Shown one piece after another: positions 1 to 12,309 of a stretch of 64,000 nucleotides of DNA. This DNA is from Pollenia angustigena (lineage: Eukaryota; Arthropoda; Insecta; Diptera; Polleniidae). Position 1 is the first letter of the stretch, and every line of letters begins with the position of its first letter. The notes under the pieces are model-generated. The model ran no database searches. It had not been told where the DNA came from and saw only the letters and a program-made list of their open reading frames with translations. The stretch lies in the NCBI GenBank assembly GCA_930367215.1, contig OV884058.1:217786208-217850207 (forward strand), given 5' to 3'. Made by a program: the position numbers and the translations under genes.

Positions 1-122
1 AATTACAATAATATGAAAAATTCTGAAACAATATTAAATTAATATTTCAATGCAATATAGTTTTCATAAAATTATTAAAACTGAGTTAAATGTTTTACAA
101 GTGTTTAACTACAAGTGTAAAC

Positions 123-2963
123 TAGAGTTTTTTTTTCCCGGAGTTTTTCGATTCCCGGGAAAGCAGGAATTTTTTTTGAATTTCCCGGGATCCCGGGATC
201 CCGCTCCATATAAATAATACACAGTAAATTAAATAAAAGAAATCCTTAAATACTACAAAATTAAATGAAGATTAAAAGAGGAACTTGAATTATTATTACC
301 TTACGGTTTTATATGTAAATTCCGTATTATTATTATGCTCTAGATACAAGATAAAAAATTAAGATAAACATAACAATTTAATTCATAAAACAATAATAAA
401 AACAAACACAAATTGAGGTACTCAAGATATGAGATCAAAAAGTTAATTCATAAAATAGATAAAATATTTTAAATAAATATATTAACATTTTTTAACGGCT
501 TAGGAAATAACTTTCTGACACATTCAAAGCGCTTAGTAAGTCGTCAAAAAGTATATTGATTATTTTATTTACTAATTACCATGTTTCCGAAAAATTTCGT
601 TCATTTTTTTTACCGAGGTTGGATAAATAGTTAAAAGTGCACCGTTGTAGAAGGCTTTTGATTCACAATAAGAAGCATTTTTTTTTTTTTGAATAAACAA
701 CGTCTATATCAGTTAAATGTATGTCAAGGTTCATGCAAAAAATAGCATCAACATCTTACAAACCTTTTCATTTCATTAGGTCTATCTGTAATCTTTAGGA
801 CAATGTGTTTTTCAAATTGTATGTTGTAGTATCTTACACGAGTTTCCAAATTTTTTTTATTTCGGTTTCCCCGCACTTCAAGGGTATATAAACCAACACA
901 AATTGAAAAAAAATTGTGTTTACACCTAATAAACATATCGCTCCTTCATTGCAACATAGTCATATCTCAAAAAATCAAAAATTGTAAGTAATGTAAGCAA
1001 AGTGTTCCTTCATGCCTTCTCGTATTTTATCTCAAACTGAACCGAATCTTTAAATCGGTACATTTTGAAAACTTTAATCGCATTTTGCCAAGTTCATTTG
1101 TTTTTGTAGATATGACTATGTTACAATAAAGGAGCTATATATTTAGGTATCTGCTATTTTAAAGACTTGTCCATGGACAATTAAACTTTACTACCTGCAT
1201 CTTATTTTGAATTAATGTTCTTTATTAACTTTTCACTTCACTAAATTTATTAATTATCAACTGTTGCACTGCCTATTCTGTTTTAAGTAGATTTATTGCA
1301 TCAGGAGACATTGATTTACGTATGTACTCTAGAGCGACTCAAGTTGTATGGAAGCAAAATTCGTACTCGATGTACCCTCCTAAAAATGAACCTTGGAGAT
1401 TTTTAAGATGACCTTTTAAATATTACGGCTCCAGGGTTGACCTCTCGTGAGCTGGACCAGTTTGAAAAAGGGTATATTTTTGCATGTTTTGTTACTTTAA
1501 GAATCTGTGTCCTTACCAACATATACAAGTTGGGTATCGTAAGAAAGGTTTTTTAAGGCGCGTCTAACTGTATATAAAATTTGTCCAAGGACGATCATCC
1601 ATGTCCTTTTTTTTAAGGATTTTCTGTAAAAAAAAAACGGTTTTTGAATTTTTTGTTCGGGGTTGTTTGTAATAATAGTGCCAAATTAACATATTTTAAT
1701 CTTCAGTCGATTTAATTCAATACGTGTCTCAGCTTTTTTTGAAATTCGTGCTAGTTCGCGTTTTGACAAAAATGCAATGGGGTGGTAACCCTTTGTTTTA
1801 AATAGGGCAATATGGGTATCAAATTTTATCTTTTGCCAAGTATATCATCTTTGTATGTAAATAATTTAGATTTGTGCAAATTAGATGCATTTTACACGGT
1901 GCTCTGGAATATATATAAATGCGATTTTGTAGTAACTCTTATATGATAGCGGATTTTTTTTAGATCATGTATGGATGAAAATAGGACTAAAGAAAGAAAA
2001 AAAGAAATGATCCACGACCTAATTTTTTTTTTAATTTGCGGAAAAAATATGCCGCCAAAAAGTCATGGATCATTTCTTTTTTTTCGTTCTTTAGTCCTAT
2101 TTTCATCCATACATGATCTAGAAACTAAATCCGCTATCATATTAGAGTTACTACAAAATCGCATTTATATATATTCCAGAGCACCGTGTAAAATGCATCT
2201 AATTTGCACAAATCCAAATTATTTACATACAAAGATGATATACTTGGCAAAATATAAAATTTGATACCCATATTGCCCTATTTAAAACAAAGGGTTACCA
2301 CCCCATTGCATTTTTGTCACAACGCGATCTAGCACGAATTTCAAAAAAAGCTGAGACACGTATTTAATTAAATCGACTGAAGATTAAAATATGTTAATTT
2401 GGCACTATTATTACAAACAACCCCGAACAAAAAATTCAAAAACCGTTTTTTTTTACAGAAAATCCTTAAAAAAAAGGACGTGGATGATCGTCCTTGGACA
2501 AATTTTATATACAGTTAGACGCGCCTTAAAAAAACCTTTCTTACGATACCCAACTTGTATATGTTGAGAAGGACACAGATTCTTAAATTAACAAAACATG
2601 GAAAAATAGACCCTTTTTCAAACTGGCCCAGCTCACGAGAGGTCAACCCTGGAGCCGAAATATTTAAAATGTAATCTTAAAAAAGTCCAAGGTTCATTTT
2701 TAGGAGGGTACATCGAGCACTTTTTTTGGTGAGTCGCTCTAATGTACTCACTTCTTGTAATTGATCTAATCGACAACCCATCCACAGATGCTTATTTTAA
2801 GAGAATAGAAAACTAAATTTCAAAGTATAAATAGCTGTTTTTTTAAACTATGAGGAATTTTTTATTTCCCGGGATCCCGCATGAAAAATCCCGGGAAAGC
2901 GGGAAATATAATTATTGAAATTCCCGGGAATTCTCGGGACGGGAAATCCCGGGAAAAACCCTA
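123..2963. mobile_element. hAT-like DNA transposon remnant with CCCGGGA-rich ends
   Basis: The ends are inverted and similar: the left begins TAGAGTTTTT followed by several CCCGGGA motifs (136-206), and the right ends with reverse-complement CCCGGGA motifs and AAAACCCTA (2868-2963). Flanking octamers GTGTAAAC (115-122) and GTGAAAAC (2964-2971) match at 7 of 8 positions, as expected for an aged 8 bp hAT target duplication. No transposase frame is visible. Half the length is a later foldback insertion (1330-2741). The hAT assignment rests on TSD length and the TAGGG-type terminus only. Confidence 0.6.
1330..2741. mobile_element. 1.4 kb foldback element, arms of about 690 bp
   Basis: Two near-perfect inverted arms (about 1330-2018 and 2058-2741) are separated by a loop of roughly 40 bp. 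The termini are TAGAGCGACTCA and its complement, and the insertion is flanked by an exact 8 bp duplication ATGTACTC (1322-1329 and 2742-2749). The element lies inside the CCCGGGA-ended hAT-like remnant, so it is the younger insertion. The 8 bp TSD suggests mobilisation by a hAT-type transposase. It has no coding capacity; the open frame at the centre is a by-product of the palindrome. Confidence 0.82.
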
Positions 2964-3121
2964 GTGAAAACATAACATATTTTTTGCATGAAAAATAATC
3001 ATATAAAAATGTCTTTAGAAGTAGATATACAGGAAAGTATAAAATTTTTCAGTTTCCAGCCCAATTTTCTCAAGTAAAACAGCTCAGATATGCTAGGAAA
3101 TTATTCTTTTATAAGAACATA

Positions 3122-3851
3122 AAGGGTATTCATTTCAGTTTTTTTATTTGTTGGAAAAATGGAAAAGTGGAAAAATGTAATTTTTGTTACAACAACCACA
3201 AGAAAAAAAATTCCACCAAAAGTTACATTTTTATCAGACTATAACCAAGTGTAAAAAAGTCAGGATAAAAAGATGTAATTTTCCGCTTTAAACGTCAAAC
3301 GAAATGATGTTGCCATTCATAAAAAATTGCTAATTTTTTATACAAAGTACGAAAAATTGCATCTCTTTTTACAAACTCTTGAATTGTACAACTCTGATTT
3401 TAAAAATTATTTTTTATAGTTACAACATTTCTTTTTCATTTAATCTTTCAAAAAGAAGAAATTCATATTTAATATGTGTTCAATGAAAAAAGTTATTAAA
3501 AAATAATTAAAAAGAGAAATGGGGTCAAAAAAATTTACAGAAGCTGAAGTTAATAAAATACTCGACTTTTTGGCAGACAATCGCCATTTTGAGTAACTTT
3601 TTGTAGTCGAATATTATGATGAAAATAACACCAATCACTTCGTTTTAAATTTAATAATCAATTTATTCACTTTTAACACTTTTGTTCGGCATCTTGAAAA
3701 ATATCAATTACTTACACGAATTATTTGACAGATTTTTTTTGACAGTTTGTAAAAAAAAAAAAAAAAAAAAAAAACCCGTTCACGTCAATAAGAGTGTAAT
3801 TTTTCTTTTTTCCACTTTTCCAACCAAAAAAAAATTGAAATGAATACCCTT
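3122..3851. mobile_element. Harbinger-like nonautonomous element, ATA target duplication
   Basis: Terminal inverted repeats begin AAGGGTATTCATTTCA and extend for about 40 bp, including GGAAAAGTGGAAAA. The flanking trinucleotide ATA occurs on both sides (3119-3121 and 3852-3854). A 3 bp TSD of A/T composition is typical of PIF/Harbinger elements. The interior contains a poly(A) tract (about 3750-3772) and a short frame resembling a Myb/SANT-like N-terminus (3519-3596). Confidence 0.6.
3519..3596 (+). pseudogene. Truncated Myb/SANT-like protein start of a Harbinger-type element
   Basis: A 25-codon frame starts MGSKKFTEAEVNKILDFL and ends at TAA. The K-x-F/W-T-x-x-E pattern followed by an amphipathic helix resembles the first helix of the Myb/SANT-like DNA-binding proteins encoded beside PIF/Harbinger transposases. 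Only the first helix survives, so the fragment is not functional. The assignment is by resemblance and the stretch is short. Confidence 0.35.
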
Positions 3852-3859
3852 ATAGATTT

Positions 3860-4476
3860 TTTTTCTAATAATAAACAATTAAAGACGATGATAATCAATA
3901 TTTTATTTTTTCATCCTGCTAGACCATTCTGGGGAAATGCCCATATGTCAGAATTATAATAAAAAAGTTCTGTAAATTTGCATACACATTTGCAGCAAAT
4001 CAAGTAGTTATGAAAAAATATTATTTTTTCGTAAATTTAATGTATGCACCACAGCAACAATAATAAAAATACATTTAGAGTACAACAACCAAGTAGCACA
4101 AAAATTTGTTTATAATAAATTCTTCAGGGGCTTGTGTCGGATATAAAAATAAAAAACACAAATGAAATAAAAATTAAAAAAAAAAAACTTAAAGCAAAAC
4201 AGAAAATAAAATTAAAATGTTCGTTTAAATTAACACGAAATTATCAACTCATGTTGTTTCATTATTTTTAACACAAACTACTTTGTTCAAAATAAAACTT
4301 GGCAAAAAGTAAAAAAAAAAAACTTTAAATTTAATTTGGCATTTTAAAAAAATTATTTTAACTTTTAAATCTGTTGGGAATAAATCAAAATGATAATGTA
4401 GGAAACTAAAATAGAGAGAAGTTTTATCAATTAACTTGTTAAAATATTTTATATTTGTTTAAACTTTATACTTTTT
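3860..4476. other. AT-rich stretch without recognised features
   Basis: A/T-rich sequence with several homopolymer runs. No conserved coding frame, inverted repeat or RNA structure was recognised. Confidence 0.4.
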
Positions 4477-4485
4477 AACAAGTAA

Positions 4486-4706
4486 GGTTGGATTTTTGAG
4501 TTCTCAGTTAAACTAGGTTTAGTTAATCTGAAAACAGATTTGTACCGCCATTACCAAATATACAAAATTTTGACGGAACAGTTTAGTTTTGCTTAAAATG
4601 TTGGTATTTAATGAAATAAAAAAAAATCACAATTCGCCGGAAAAATCCGAATTTCAGACTAAGCGTAACTAAGTTTAAACTAAATCCAAATGTCAAAAAC
4701 ACGACC
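4486..4706. mobile_element. 221 bp MITE, TTA/TAA target family (copy 1)
   Basis: Ends GGTTGGATTTTTGA and, inverted, GGTCGTGTTTTTGA. It is flanked by TAA on both sides (4483-4485, 4707-4709). The interior contains AAACTAGGTTTAGTTAATC and a run shared with copies at 7212-7438 and about 41,707-41,873. It is inserted in the terminal hairpin region of a Helitron-like fragment, splitting AACAAGTAA from TAAGAGTGC. TSD length and base content suggest a PIF/Harbinger-type MITE. Confidence 0.65.
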
Positions 4707-4790
4707 TAAGAGTGCTATATTAGGCTATGCCGAATCTTTGATACCCTCCACCGACAGTTAGAATATTTTTCGGGGTTATATATATATAGT
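4707..4790 (-). mobile_element. Terminal fragment of a Helitron-like (DINE-type) repeat
   Basis: Reads TAAGAGTGCTATATTAGG, then a degenerate TATGCCGAATC hairpin side and ATACCCTCCACCGAC. This is the reverse complement of the right end of the fuller element at 20,796-21,825. It is interrupted upstream by the 221 bp MITE. Confidence 0.5.
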
Positions 4791-6130
4791 TTGTTAATTA
4801 ATCTTTATAATAACGGACGTCAGTTTTAAAATTGTAGAATGATTTCTGGTATTAAAAAACCTAAATCAGAACAAATTTTGATATAGTAGTGAATTTTCTA
4901 ATAGCGTTTTATAGTGTTTTTTAGAAGGCAGCTTAATATGAGAGGTACGGTAAATTATGGACTGATTATTACAAAATTGCATAGCATTATTTCTATTCAT
5001 AAGAAGCTAAATTGGGCCAAATTGTACCACAAAACCCATACCTGCTACGGTTTTTGGCGTATCTATATATAAATCGGCAAAGGCAAAACATTTGAAAGGT
5101 ATTTACTTACAGAAGTGCACAATATATATTTCATTAAAATCTGTTCAATATTTTCAAAGTTATAAGCGTTAAAATTTGCACAAACACATAAATAAAAACT
5201 CTGTTTTTTTCAATTATCAAATAATAAAAAATAGGGTGGTCGACATTTTTTAGAAACCGGTTTTCAAATATTTCGACTATATAAATCTTATGTACAAATC
5301 GGTACAGGCAAAACAGTTAAAAACGCTTTCTTCCTTTGTTTGTCAACCGAACTTCTATGGGGAGAAAAAAGTATCAAAAAGGGGAAATACGGGAAATTAA
5401 ATTTCTTTCTTTTACTTTCCCGTGCTTCATGTGATCATTTTTAAATTTTCTATAATATTGAATTTAGAAACATAATATTATAGGTGCAGGTTACTGAGTG
5501 AATGAGAACCTATAAGATGAAAAATGTTGGTACTTTTTGATTTTCATTTGGTACTTTTTGAATTTTTCTTAATATTCGACCTGAGTGAGTAAAAATGTAT
5601 AAGAGGGAGCTTTTTGGTACTTTTTCGTTCTACATCTGGTACCATGATTAATTTTCGTAAATATTAGACATAGAAAAATAAAATTTAACACGCAATGTCC
5701 TGAGTGGATGACAACTTATAAAGGAGATTTTTTTGATACTTTTTTCTTTTTCAATTGATATTTTCAGATATTTTTTTTTATATTGAACTTACAAAATTAA
5801 ATTAGGCCCCCATTAATTAAAATTAATTTCTTAGTTTTTGTATTATGGTTTATAACTTTGCTAAATTGCGGTGAACAAAAACGTAACAAAAATTACAACT
5901 GATAACAACCAGTTGTAAACCGTAATAGGGGCCCTTACTTACGTAGAAGTTAAAATATGAACCGGAGGTTGGTCCCTCGCCAAATCGATCTACTAAGAGG
6001 GAAAAAATAAATGCTCGATATATGTAAATTCATATATACTTAGATGTACTATGTTTTCTTCATATGTACAAAAAAAATTTATGGTTGAATTTTGACCATT
6101 AGGCGAGCACTAGTTTAAGTAATTTCCCAG
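4791..6130. other. Degenerate repeats, no gene seen
   Basis: Two similar pieces near 5060-5100 and 5275-5325 share AAATCGG followed by GGCAAAACA. From about 5440 to 5790 a weak tandem pattern recurs (CTGAGTG followed by GATG or GAGT and TATAA-G, near 5494, 5581 and 5701) with GGTACTTTTT blocks. No intact coding frame was recognised. Confidence 0.35.
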
Positions 6131-6252
6131 AGTGGCCATTATTTATTTATTTATTTAATCAATGGATATTATCCTTACTGACTAATAACAATATTGACTT
6201 AAAATTAATGAATAACAATATGCATTTTAAAATATACTACACTTTACAGAAT

Positions 6253-6642
6253 ATATCGTTACCTAAAACGCAAAAGGCCCTAACTAACAAAAAATTAAAA
6301 AACTACTTTTTCAATAAATCTGATGAATTGCATCAACACTAATGTCCACAATAAATTTTGGAATCTTTCAACCAAAATTAGCGATTTTATTAACAAAAAA
6401 CAAACGGCCCTATCTACAAAAGGTTATATGATACGCGCTAAAAGCCCTTACTAACAGTTTGCATAATATGCAACATTGTCAATTGCCAAAACAACTGTTA
6501 GCTTTTACAATAAAAATAGAAGAAAAATAAATTATAAACAGTTTAAGGCAATTTATCGATTACCATTTTTAATAGTAATTTGCTTCTCCTGTAAAATTTT
6601 CAAAATGTTAGATAGGGCGTTTTGCGTTTAAGGTAACGATAT
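6253..6642. mobile_element. 390 bp MITE with ATATCGTTACCT ends
   Basis: Terminal inverted repeats ATATCGTTACCTAAAACGCA (left) and its near complement at 6615-6642. Internal fragments of the same motif (GGCCCTA, GCCCTTACTAACA) recur. It is inserted in the 3' part of the LINE relic. The target duplication is not clear. Confidence 0.55.
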
Positions 6643-7211
6643 GTACATACAAATTTACGAATTAAGAAAAACCATAATTTTATGCTTTATGGAATTTAAA
6701 CATAAAGAAAAATCAACAAATTGTGACAGAGAATTAAATTGTCTACATAACCTTGAAAAAGGATCAGCAATAGCATAATTTTCTCTATAAAATTTAACAA
6801 AAAGCAGATTATAATGACGCGTAATGCGACTAGATATATTAAATTTAACAGACTCTAACAGAAAATCACAACAAACATTACCATTAATAAGATTAACCAT
6901 AAAAGAAACATTTAACATTGTACGACGACTTTTGAGCGATGGTAATTTTATTAATGCCAGTCTACTAGCATAGAAAGGAAAGTTTGTCGAGTAACTCCAA
7001 TGAAGATCACGTAAACAGAATAAAAATTGTTTTTGGACCGATTCAATACGAGAATTGTGAATGTTGTAAAATGAATCCCAAATGATTGACGCATATTCTA
7101 AGATTGGTCCAACGAGTGATACGTAAAGTTGCTTAGTTATGTATGGATCGGTGAATTCTTTAGCCCAGCGCTTAATAAAGCCAAGAACGCCTCGAGCTTA
7201 ATTTACAGTTA

Positions 7212-7438
7212 GACCGGGTTTTTGAGATGTGGATTAAGTTTAAACTAAGTTTAACGTAGTCTGAAACTCGGATATTTTCGGCGAAATGATTTTTCTTTTA
7301 GTTTTTTATTAAAGACGAACATTTTAAGCAAAACAAAGCTGTTCCGTCAAAATTTTGTGTACAAACTTGGTAATGGCGGCACAAATCTGTTTTCAGATTA
7401 ACTAAACCTAGTTTAACTGAGATCTTAAAAACCCAGCC
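7212..7438. mobile_element. 227 bp MITE, TTA target family (copy 2)
   Basis: Same family as 4486-4706, in opposite orientation. Ends GACCGGGTTTTTGA and, inverted, GGCTGGGTTTTTAA. The TSD is TTA (7209-7211 and 7439-7441). It interrupts the LINE coding sequence just after the LDPKLNF motif. Confidence 0.7.
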
Positions 7439-7650
7439 TTAATGTTATATGAAAAACAAAGTTTAATTTAGGATCCAGTAAGACTCCAAGATCAAGAAAC
7501 GAATCAACCAACTCCAGTTGATGACCCCCCAAAGCATAATTAACAGAAATACAGTTATTTCTATAAAAACGCATGCATTTGCATTTCACAAGATTCAGCT
7601 CCATCATATTATGATTACACCATAAAAGAAAGTTATTAAGATCCGATTGG

Positions 7651-8985
7651 ACCTAAGTATTTTAAATTATGGACCGATCTTCACGACATTTTATACTGTG
7701 ATTTAAACTACCAAAAATCAAATTCTGATACAAAAACATTATTTTATGCGGTTCAAGGCGTACTAAATTGTTTTCCGAGAATATGCTTTATATATGGCCT
7801 ATAGTAAATTATGGACCAACCATCACGAAATTTGACACCGAAATTCGTAGTCCCATAAAACTGTGACGTACCCTACGAATAGGGTTTTTTCCAAAAAAAA
7901 AAAATGAACGTTGGGAAAAAGACAGGTTTTTTGAAATCATTCGATCGACTTTGATAAGGACTTTTCAGTAATGTTGGAAAATTATATACATTTGACAAAA
8001 TGTTTAGATTTTAAAAATTTTTAATACGGCAATATTACAAATTGTTAAGTTTCTTTTAGTCATCGCTTGCCTGCATTTGCGCTTTGATTTTAACGTGAAT
8101 TTGTGATAAACTTTTTTACAAGAATGGATATCTTTTGAATTTAATTTTACCGAGCAAGAAATAAATAATTTGTTAAAGATGGGCATAAAAAAGTTTTGGA
8201 GTAAAGTCGGAACAGTAGAGAGCAAAATAAACGTGTATGAGCTCATTTTCGATCATAAAAGATACTGTTGATGTGAGAATCTATCTACTGAAGAATCACG
8301 TCAAAGAATATTTTCTGATACAATTTTCTGATCTCTTTTTGAGCAATTTAATGGTAGTTTTTAAAATTATTTGTGATTATTTTTTAGTTTTTATTATAAA
8401 TACGATTTTGTTTGTGGTGCTTGAAACCCAAATTTTATTTTTTTTGTAATAATTTTTTTTCTCCGATAAAAGCAGCACCATTATCTCTTGATTATTTGAA
8501 GAAATTTTATTTTGAACCAAACAAAAGCTATCGGGTTATCGGAAAGAAAATAGATACCGTTCGCGATTTCTTTAACTTTTATTAATTGACAATAACTTTT
8601 GGGCTTCAATTTTAGACAATCTTTTTATTTCTTTGGCAATGAATTATTATATATGAATCCTTTTTCAATCGCTCAAGTGACAAATCAGTTTTTAATCATC
8701 AAAAGTGATCTGAGGGATCTGAATGATCACGCAAAGGCTAGCTGGAAACAACTTTAAATAAAATTTATATACCTACAACAATACAACAAGTCTTATTTGT
8801 ATTGTTATATTATCATTTAAAAGTTGTAGGGATTCTTGTAGTCAATTTTTTAGGGTGTAGGAAAAAATAGGGATTTTTTCGGGCTGCGTAGACTTTTTTA
8901 AAAAGTGTATAACATCACTGACTGAACCTGTGTTCACGAACGATACATATTGCACTTGTTTTAAGATTGTTTATTTAGTAATAAG
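7651..8985. other. Unassigned intergenic or intronic sequence
   Basis: A/T-rich. A phrase near 7665-7690 (ATTATGGACCGATCTTCACG) recurs loosely at 7803-7830 and resembles the GATCGGTCCATAATTTA phrase of the Helitron-like tandem repeat at 21.2-21.7 kb, so part of this may be old Helitron-like material. Short open frames here lack recognisable motifs. Confidence 0.35.
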
Positions 8986-10073
8986 CAGGAAACCCACAAA
9001 AATATGCTTTAAAAAACACCTTTTATGCGCCTTAAATATGCAGTAAAAACTTCACAAAACATGCCCTGAAAATTGTTAATAATATTCCCCAAAAAATTCA
9101 AACATTGTTAATTTGAAAACAAAATATTCAACAATTTATTTACAGATCCACTAATTAAAAACAATTCTAAACTTGTAATCGGTAAAGCCCAAACTCCATA
9201 TTATTAACAGACGAATTTTCGAGATTTTACGCAATTTGGCTCACAAAAACAGAGTTATGTTAGGAGGTTAAAATTCATATAAGAGTTATTCGTGCCGAAT
9301 ATTATTAAAATATTAACATCCGTATGAGATTTTTTGTCTTAAAAGGGTTTTAGGGAAGGTCGCTAAATTGTTTATTAATGTTAACATTTAAAAGGGAGTT
9401 AAAGATGTTAAATGATTCGAAAAGAATTTAATTTGCAGTAAAATTATAGACCTATTCTCACTATTTACATAGAATATATCCTTAGTGCAATTAAAGTGTA
9501 TTAACATAATTTGATCAAATTATCTACAAGATTACAATTGTACTTTGCGCACAAGATAAACATGGACAGTCAACTAGACAGACGGACGGACGATTATCGT
9601 TAGATTACTTTAAAGGTGATTTTAAATCGATCGGTATACTAAATGAATGGTCCATATCACCAAAAACATATATAATTGCTTTTTCCTTAAATTTTGCTTA
9701 TTCATATATAAAATTTTAAAGTTTAAAATAAATAAAATTTATCTTTAATGACAACCTGCTTTGTCTTACAATTTTCGAGTTAAAAAAAAATGTAGAAAAG
9801 CCAAATTATCGTAAAAAAATTTTCTTTATTAGTTGTGAAAGCTCTTGTAGGGATCTAAAAAAATTTAACATGTAGCAAAATATACCGCAAAAAAAATGCT
9901 GCAAAAAGAGTCTTTTAACTAAATTATGCAAAAAAATGCTCCAAACAGTAAAATATGCACTAAGAAATCGATGCCAAAATTCCTAAAAAGCTCTTAAACG
10001 GATAAATATATTGTTTCTGTCTATATTGGTCGCACAAGGAAAAACATGTAATTGCATATTTTTGGTTTCCCTG
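8986..10073. mobile_element. hAT-like element with CAGGGAAACC ends (copy A)
   Basis: Left end CAGGAAACCCACAAAAATAT, right end GGTTTCCCTG. Flanking octamers GTAATAAG and TTAATAAG agree at 7 of 8 positions. It shares its interior with the copy at 44,811-46,196, including TAAATATGCAG, AAAAAGCTCT and AACGGATAAATATAT. An old Helitron-like fragment with ACAGACGGACGGACGA lies inside (about 9480-9660). No transposase frame remains. Confidence 0.65.
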
Positions 10074-11439
10074 TTAATAAGTGTAAATCCAATGTTGCTT
10101 TATTATCAAAGAGCTTTCAGTTAAACTTTTTACAAGCAAACTATTACACACCCAAACCTCCCCTGTTGGAAGTCAAACACATTTATAACTAACTTCAAAC
10201 TGGTTTTTTTATAACCACATCTAGTTGATTAAGTGACTTTTTTCCTTGTCGACGACTCATTATTTTAACATGGGCATGTCATAGGCAGTAGTCAATTGGC
10301 CATCTTTGCATGACTTTTTAACTGACTACTAACTACTTATTTTTCAACCTATTTGTAATTAATTAAAAGTATTGTCAGTTAATGTTAATAATAAATCCAC
10401 GATAATATTTAGTTTTTATCTTTTATTATAAAACGTTATAAAACTTAAGGGTTGAAAACTTATGACAAACTGAGAAAAAATATTTTTTCAACTACAATTT
10501 ATAAAACAAATTTCTCAAACTAATTCGATAAAGTATTTACATTGAAACTAAAGTAGAATTGAACAAAGTACTTCCAACAGTTAATAATAAATTATTTAAA
10601 TTTTAAATAATTTTTGTCAAAAAAATATATGTACATATGAACATGCATACATATGTATGTATATCTTTATATATTTTGTTATAGAAATAATTATTTATGA
10701 AAATTGTGCATTAAACTGCCCTAAATGATGATGAATAATAGTCCTGAAATAAATACGCCACATAATTGCTAGTACATAAACAGATTTGTATTGATTCATT
10801 TTTTAATTATTTTAAAATGTTTGTATATATTTTTTTCATTTGACTTCATGGCATGCTTGTTTTACTTATTTTGATTTTATTTGTGTTTTACGTGTTCCTT
10901 TTTGGTTGATATCTGCATGAGATTTAAACCAATTTGTAGTCATTTAAAAAAAAGTTAATTTATAGTTAGTGTTTTTTGCAACTGACTATTTTATTTACTA
11001 CAGGGTCGGTTTATGTGATTGCATCTTTCCATACGAAATCGCATAAGCCGAATCGCGTAAAGCGATACACAGGCTTCTTTTAAAATCTGTAGATGAGTTC
11101 CTTTTAGTTTGATTTTATTTTTATGGTTTTTATACAACTTCAAATATCCTAAAGAAGTAAAGTTGAGTTCACGTTGCAGATTTAATGCTATTTACATTCA
11201 ATATTTTTCTTATTTTTTTTTTTTTTTTTGTCAATATGTAAATATTACTTATTACTTGAATCTTTTTTTAATGGTTTTGTCTTATAAGTTAATACCACAT
11301 ATTTTTTCAACAAGAAATGCAATATACATAATAACAATTTTAATTAAGCATAACTCCACATCGCTCATTTGCAGCAACAACGTCATAAGTCAAAAATCCC
11401 AAATTGTTTAATTTTGTTTTTGTTTTTCTTATTCTAATT
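10074..11439. other. AT-rich sequence without recognised gene
   Basis: Contains an ACATATGTA-type microsatellite region (about 10,627-10,670) and a T tract at 11,213-11,229. No coding or structural feature could be supported. Confidence 0.35.
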
Positions 11440-11520
11440 CCGCGAAGCTCTACGCTTTTCTGTTGAAGACCAGAACCGAATCGAACCCGCAACCCCCCCA
11501 CTGATAGACTAGCTCACCCA
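11440..11520 (-). mobile_element. tRNA-derived SINE fragment
   Basis: On the minus strand it reads GAGCTAGTCTATCAG, then GTTGCGGGTTCGATTCGG, a Pol III B-box-like sequence, then an AGCGTAGAGCTTCGCGG tail. The same arrangement is at 58,830-58,957 and, more decayed, at 35,360-35,432. All three copies are on the minus strand. The promoter boxes place it among tRNA-related SINEs. Confidence 0.6.
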
Positions 11521-12309
11521 GCAAAAAAAGACATGCAAAAGAAGTAGTAAATTCATGGGTACCGCGAATAATGCACTGGTTTTTTTTAGGTGAAACATGC
11601 ATGATTTTAACATTAGCGTGTCATTGGCGAGCATGGGTACACATTTAGGTAAACGGTTCGTCATTAAAAATATTGCTTAGAACCAATGAAAGTTCAATGA
11701 TTAGATCGGGGTTTTCATTGATCTGGAATATTAACTAAATTGAGTGTGAAAAAAAAGCAATTAATCTTTAATGATTTTAATACGTATTTTCATTGGTGCT
11801 CGATATTAATTTTTTTTATATGCATTATGGGAATGTATTATAAATTAATTTTTCCTTTTGTTTTCCCTATGTAGTAGTAAGATTTTGACAATGGCGGGTA
11901 AATTTTACACAAACAAAATGCCTGTAGTTTTTTGTATTGTTGTAGAGCTAAGCAGACCTATTGGATAGGCCTTGATGTATGCAATATAACAAATTTAAAT
12001 ACATATTAAATTAAATGTATTGATATATATATGTATATATTAAATTATATATAAAAAATTTAACTCAATCATTAAAGTCAATTGTATATAATATTCGTCC
12101 CTTTTCAATCCTAAAAGAATACCTAATCATAGTGAAAAATTGTAATTCCTACATAAGAGTTGAATGGGTGCATTGCATGTAATTTTTCATGGGTCACTTG
12201 TTTTAAATTTATTCGAATTTTGGAACGCATTGTTAATTCATTCAAGTAGTTAAGTGCTAAAGAAGTCATGAAAATATCCCTTCTACTTGAACAACTTCAA
12301 AAGTTTTTT
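11521..12309. other. AT-rich sequence without recognised gene
   Basis: Low-complexity A/T sequence including TATATATGTATATATT (about 12,020-12,050). Nothing further supported. Confidence 0.35.

Larger units (their letters stand above)
6141..7650 (-). pseudogene. Jockey-like LINE relic, reverse-transcriptase C-terminal part
   Basis: Read on the minus strand, 7650-7442 encodes a segment with WCNHNMMELNLVKCKCM, then SFLDLGVLLDPKLNF: the region after the RT palm (KC motif, then LGVxxDxxLxF). After a MITE insertion the frame resumes at about 7200 with ARGVLGFIKRWAKEF, PILEYASIIWD and SRIESVQKQFL, ending near 6655. These motifs are characteristic of the Jockey/CR1-group ORF2 C-terminus. The 3' end is an (ATTT)n tail at about 6141-6160. 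The 5' part, including the YADD region, is missing. Two MITEs (6253-6642 and 7212-7438) interrupt it. Confidence 0.75.

Noticed and set aside
1971..2264. 97-codon frame on the plus strand
   Set aside because: It spans the loop of the foldback element; the peptide arises from reading through both arms of a palindrome.
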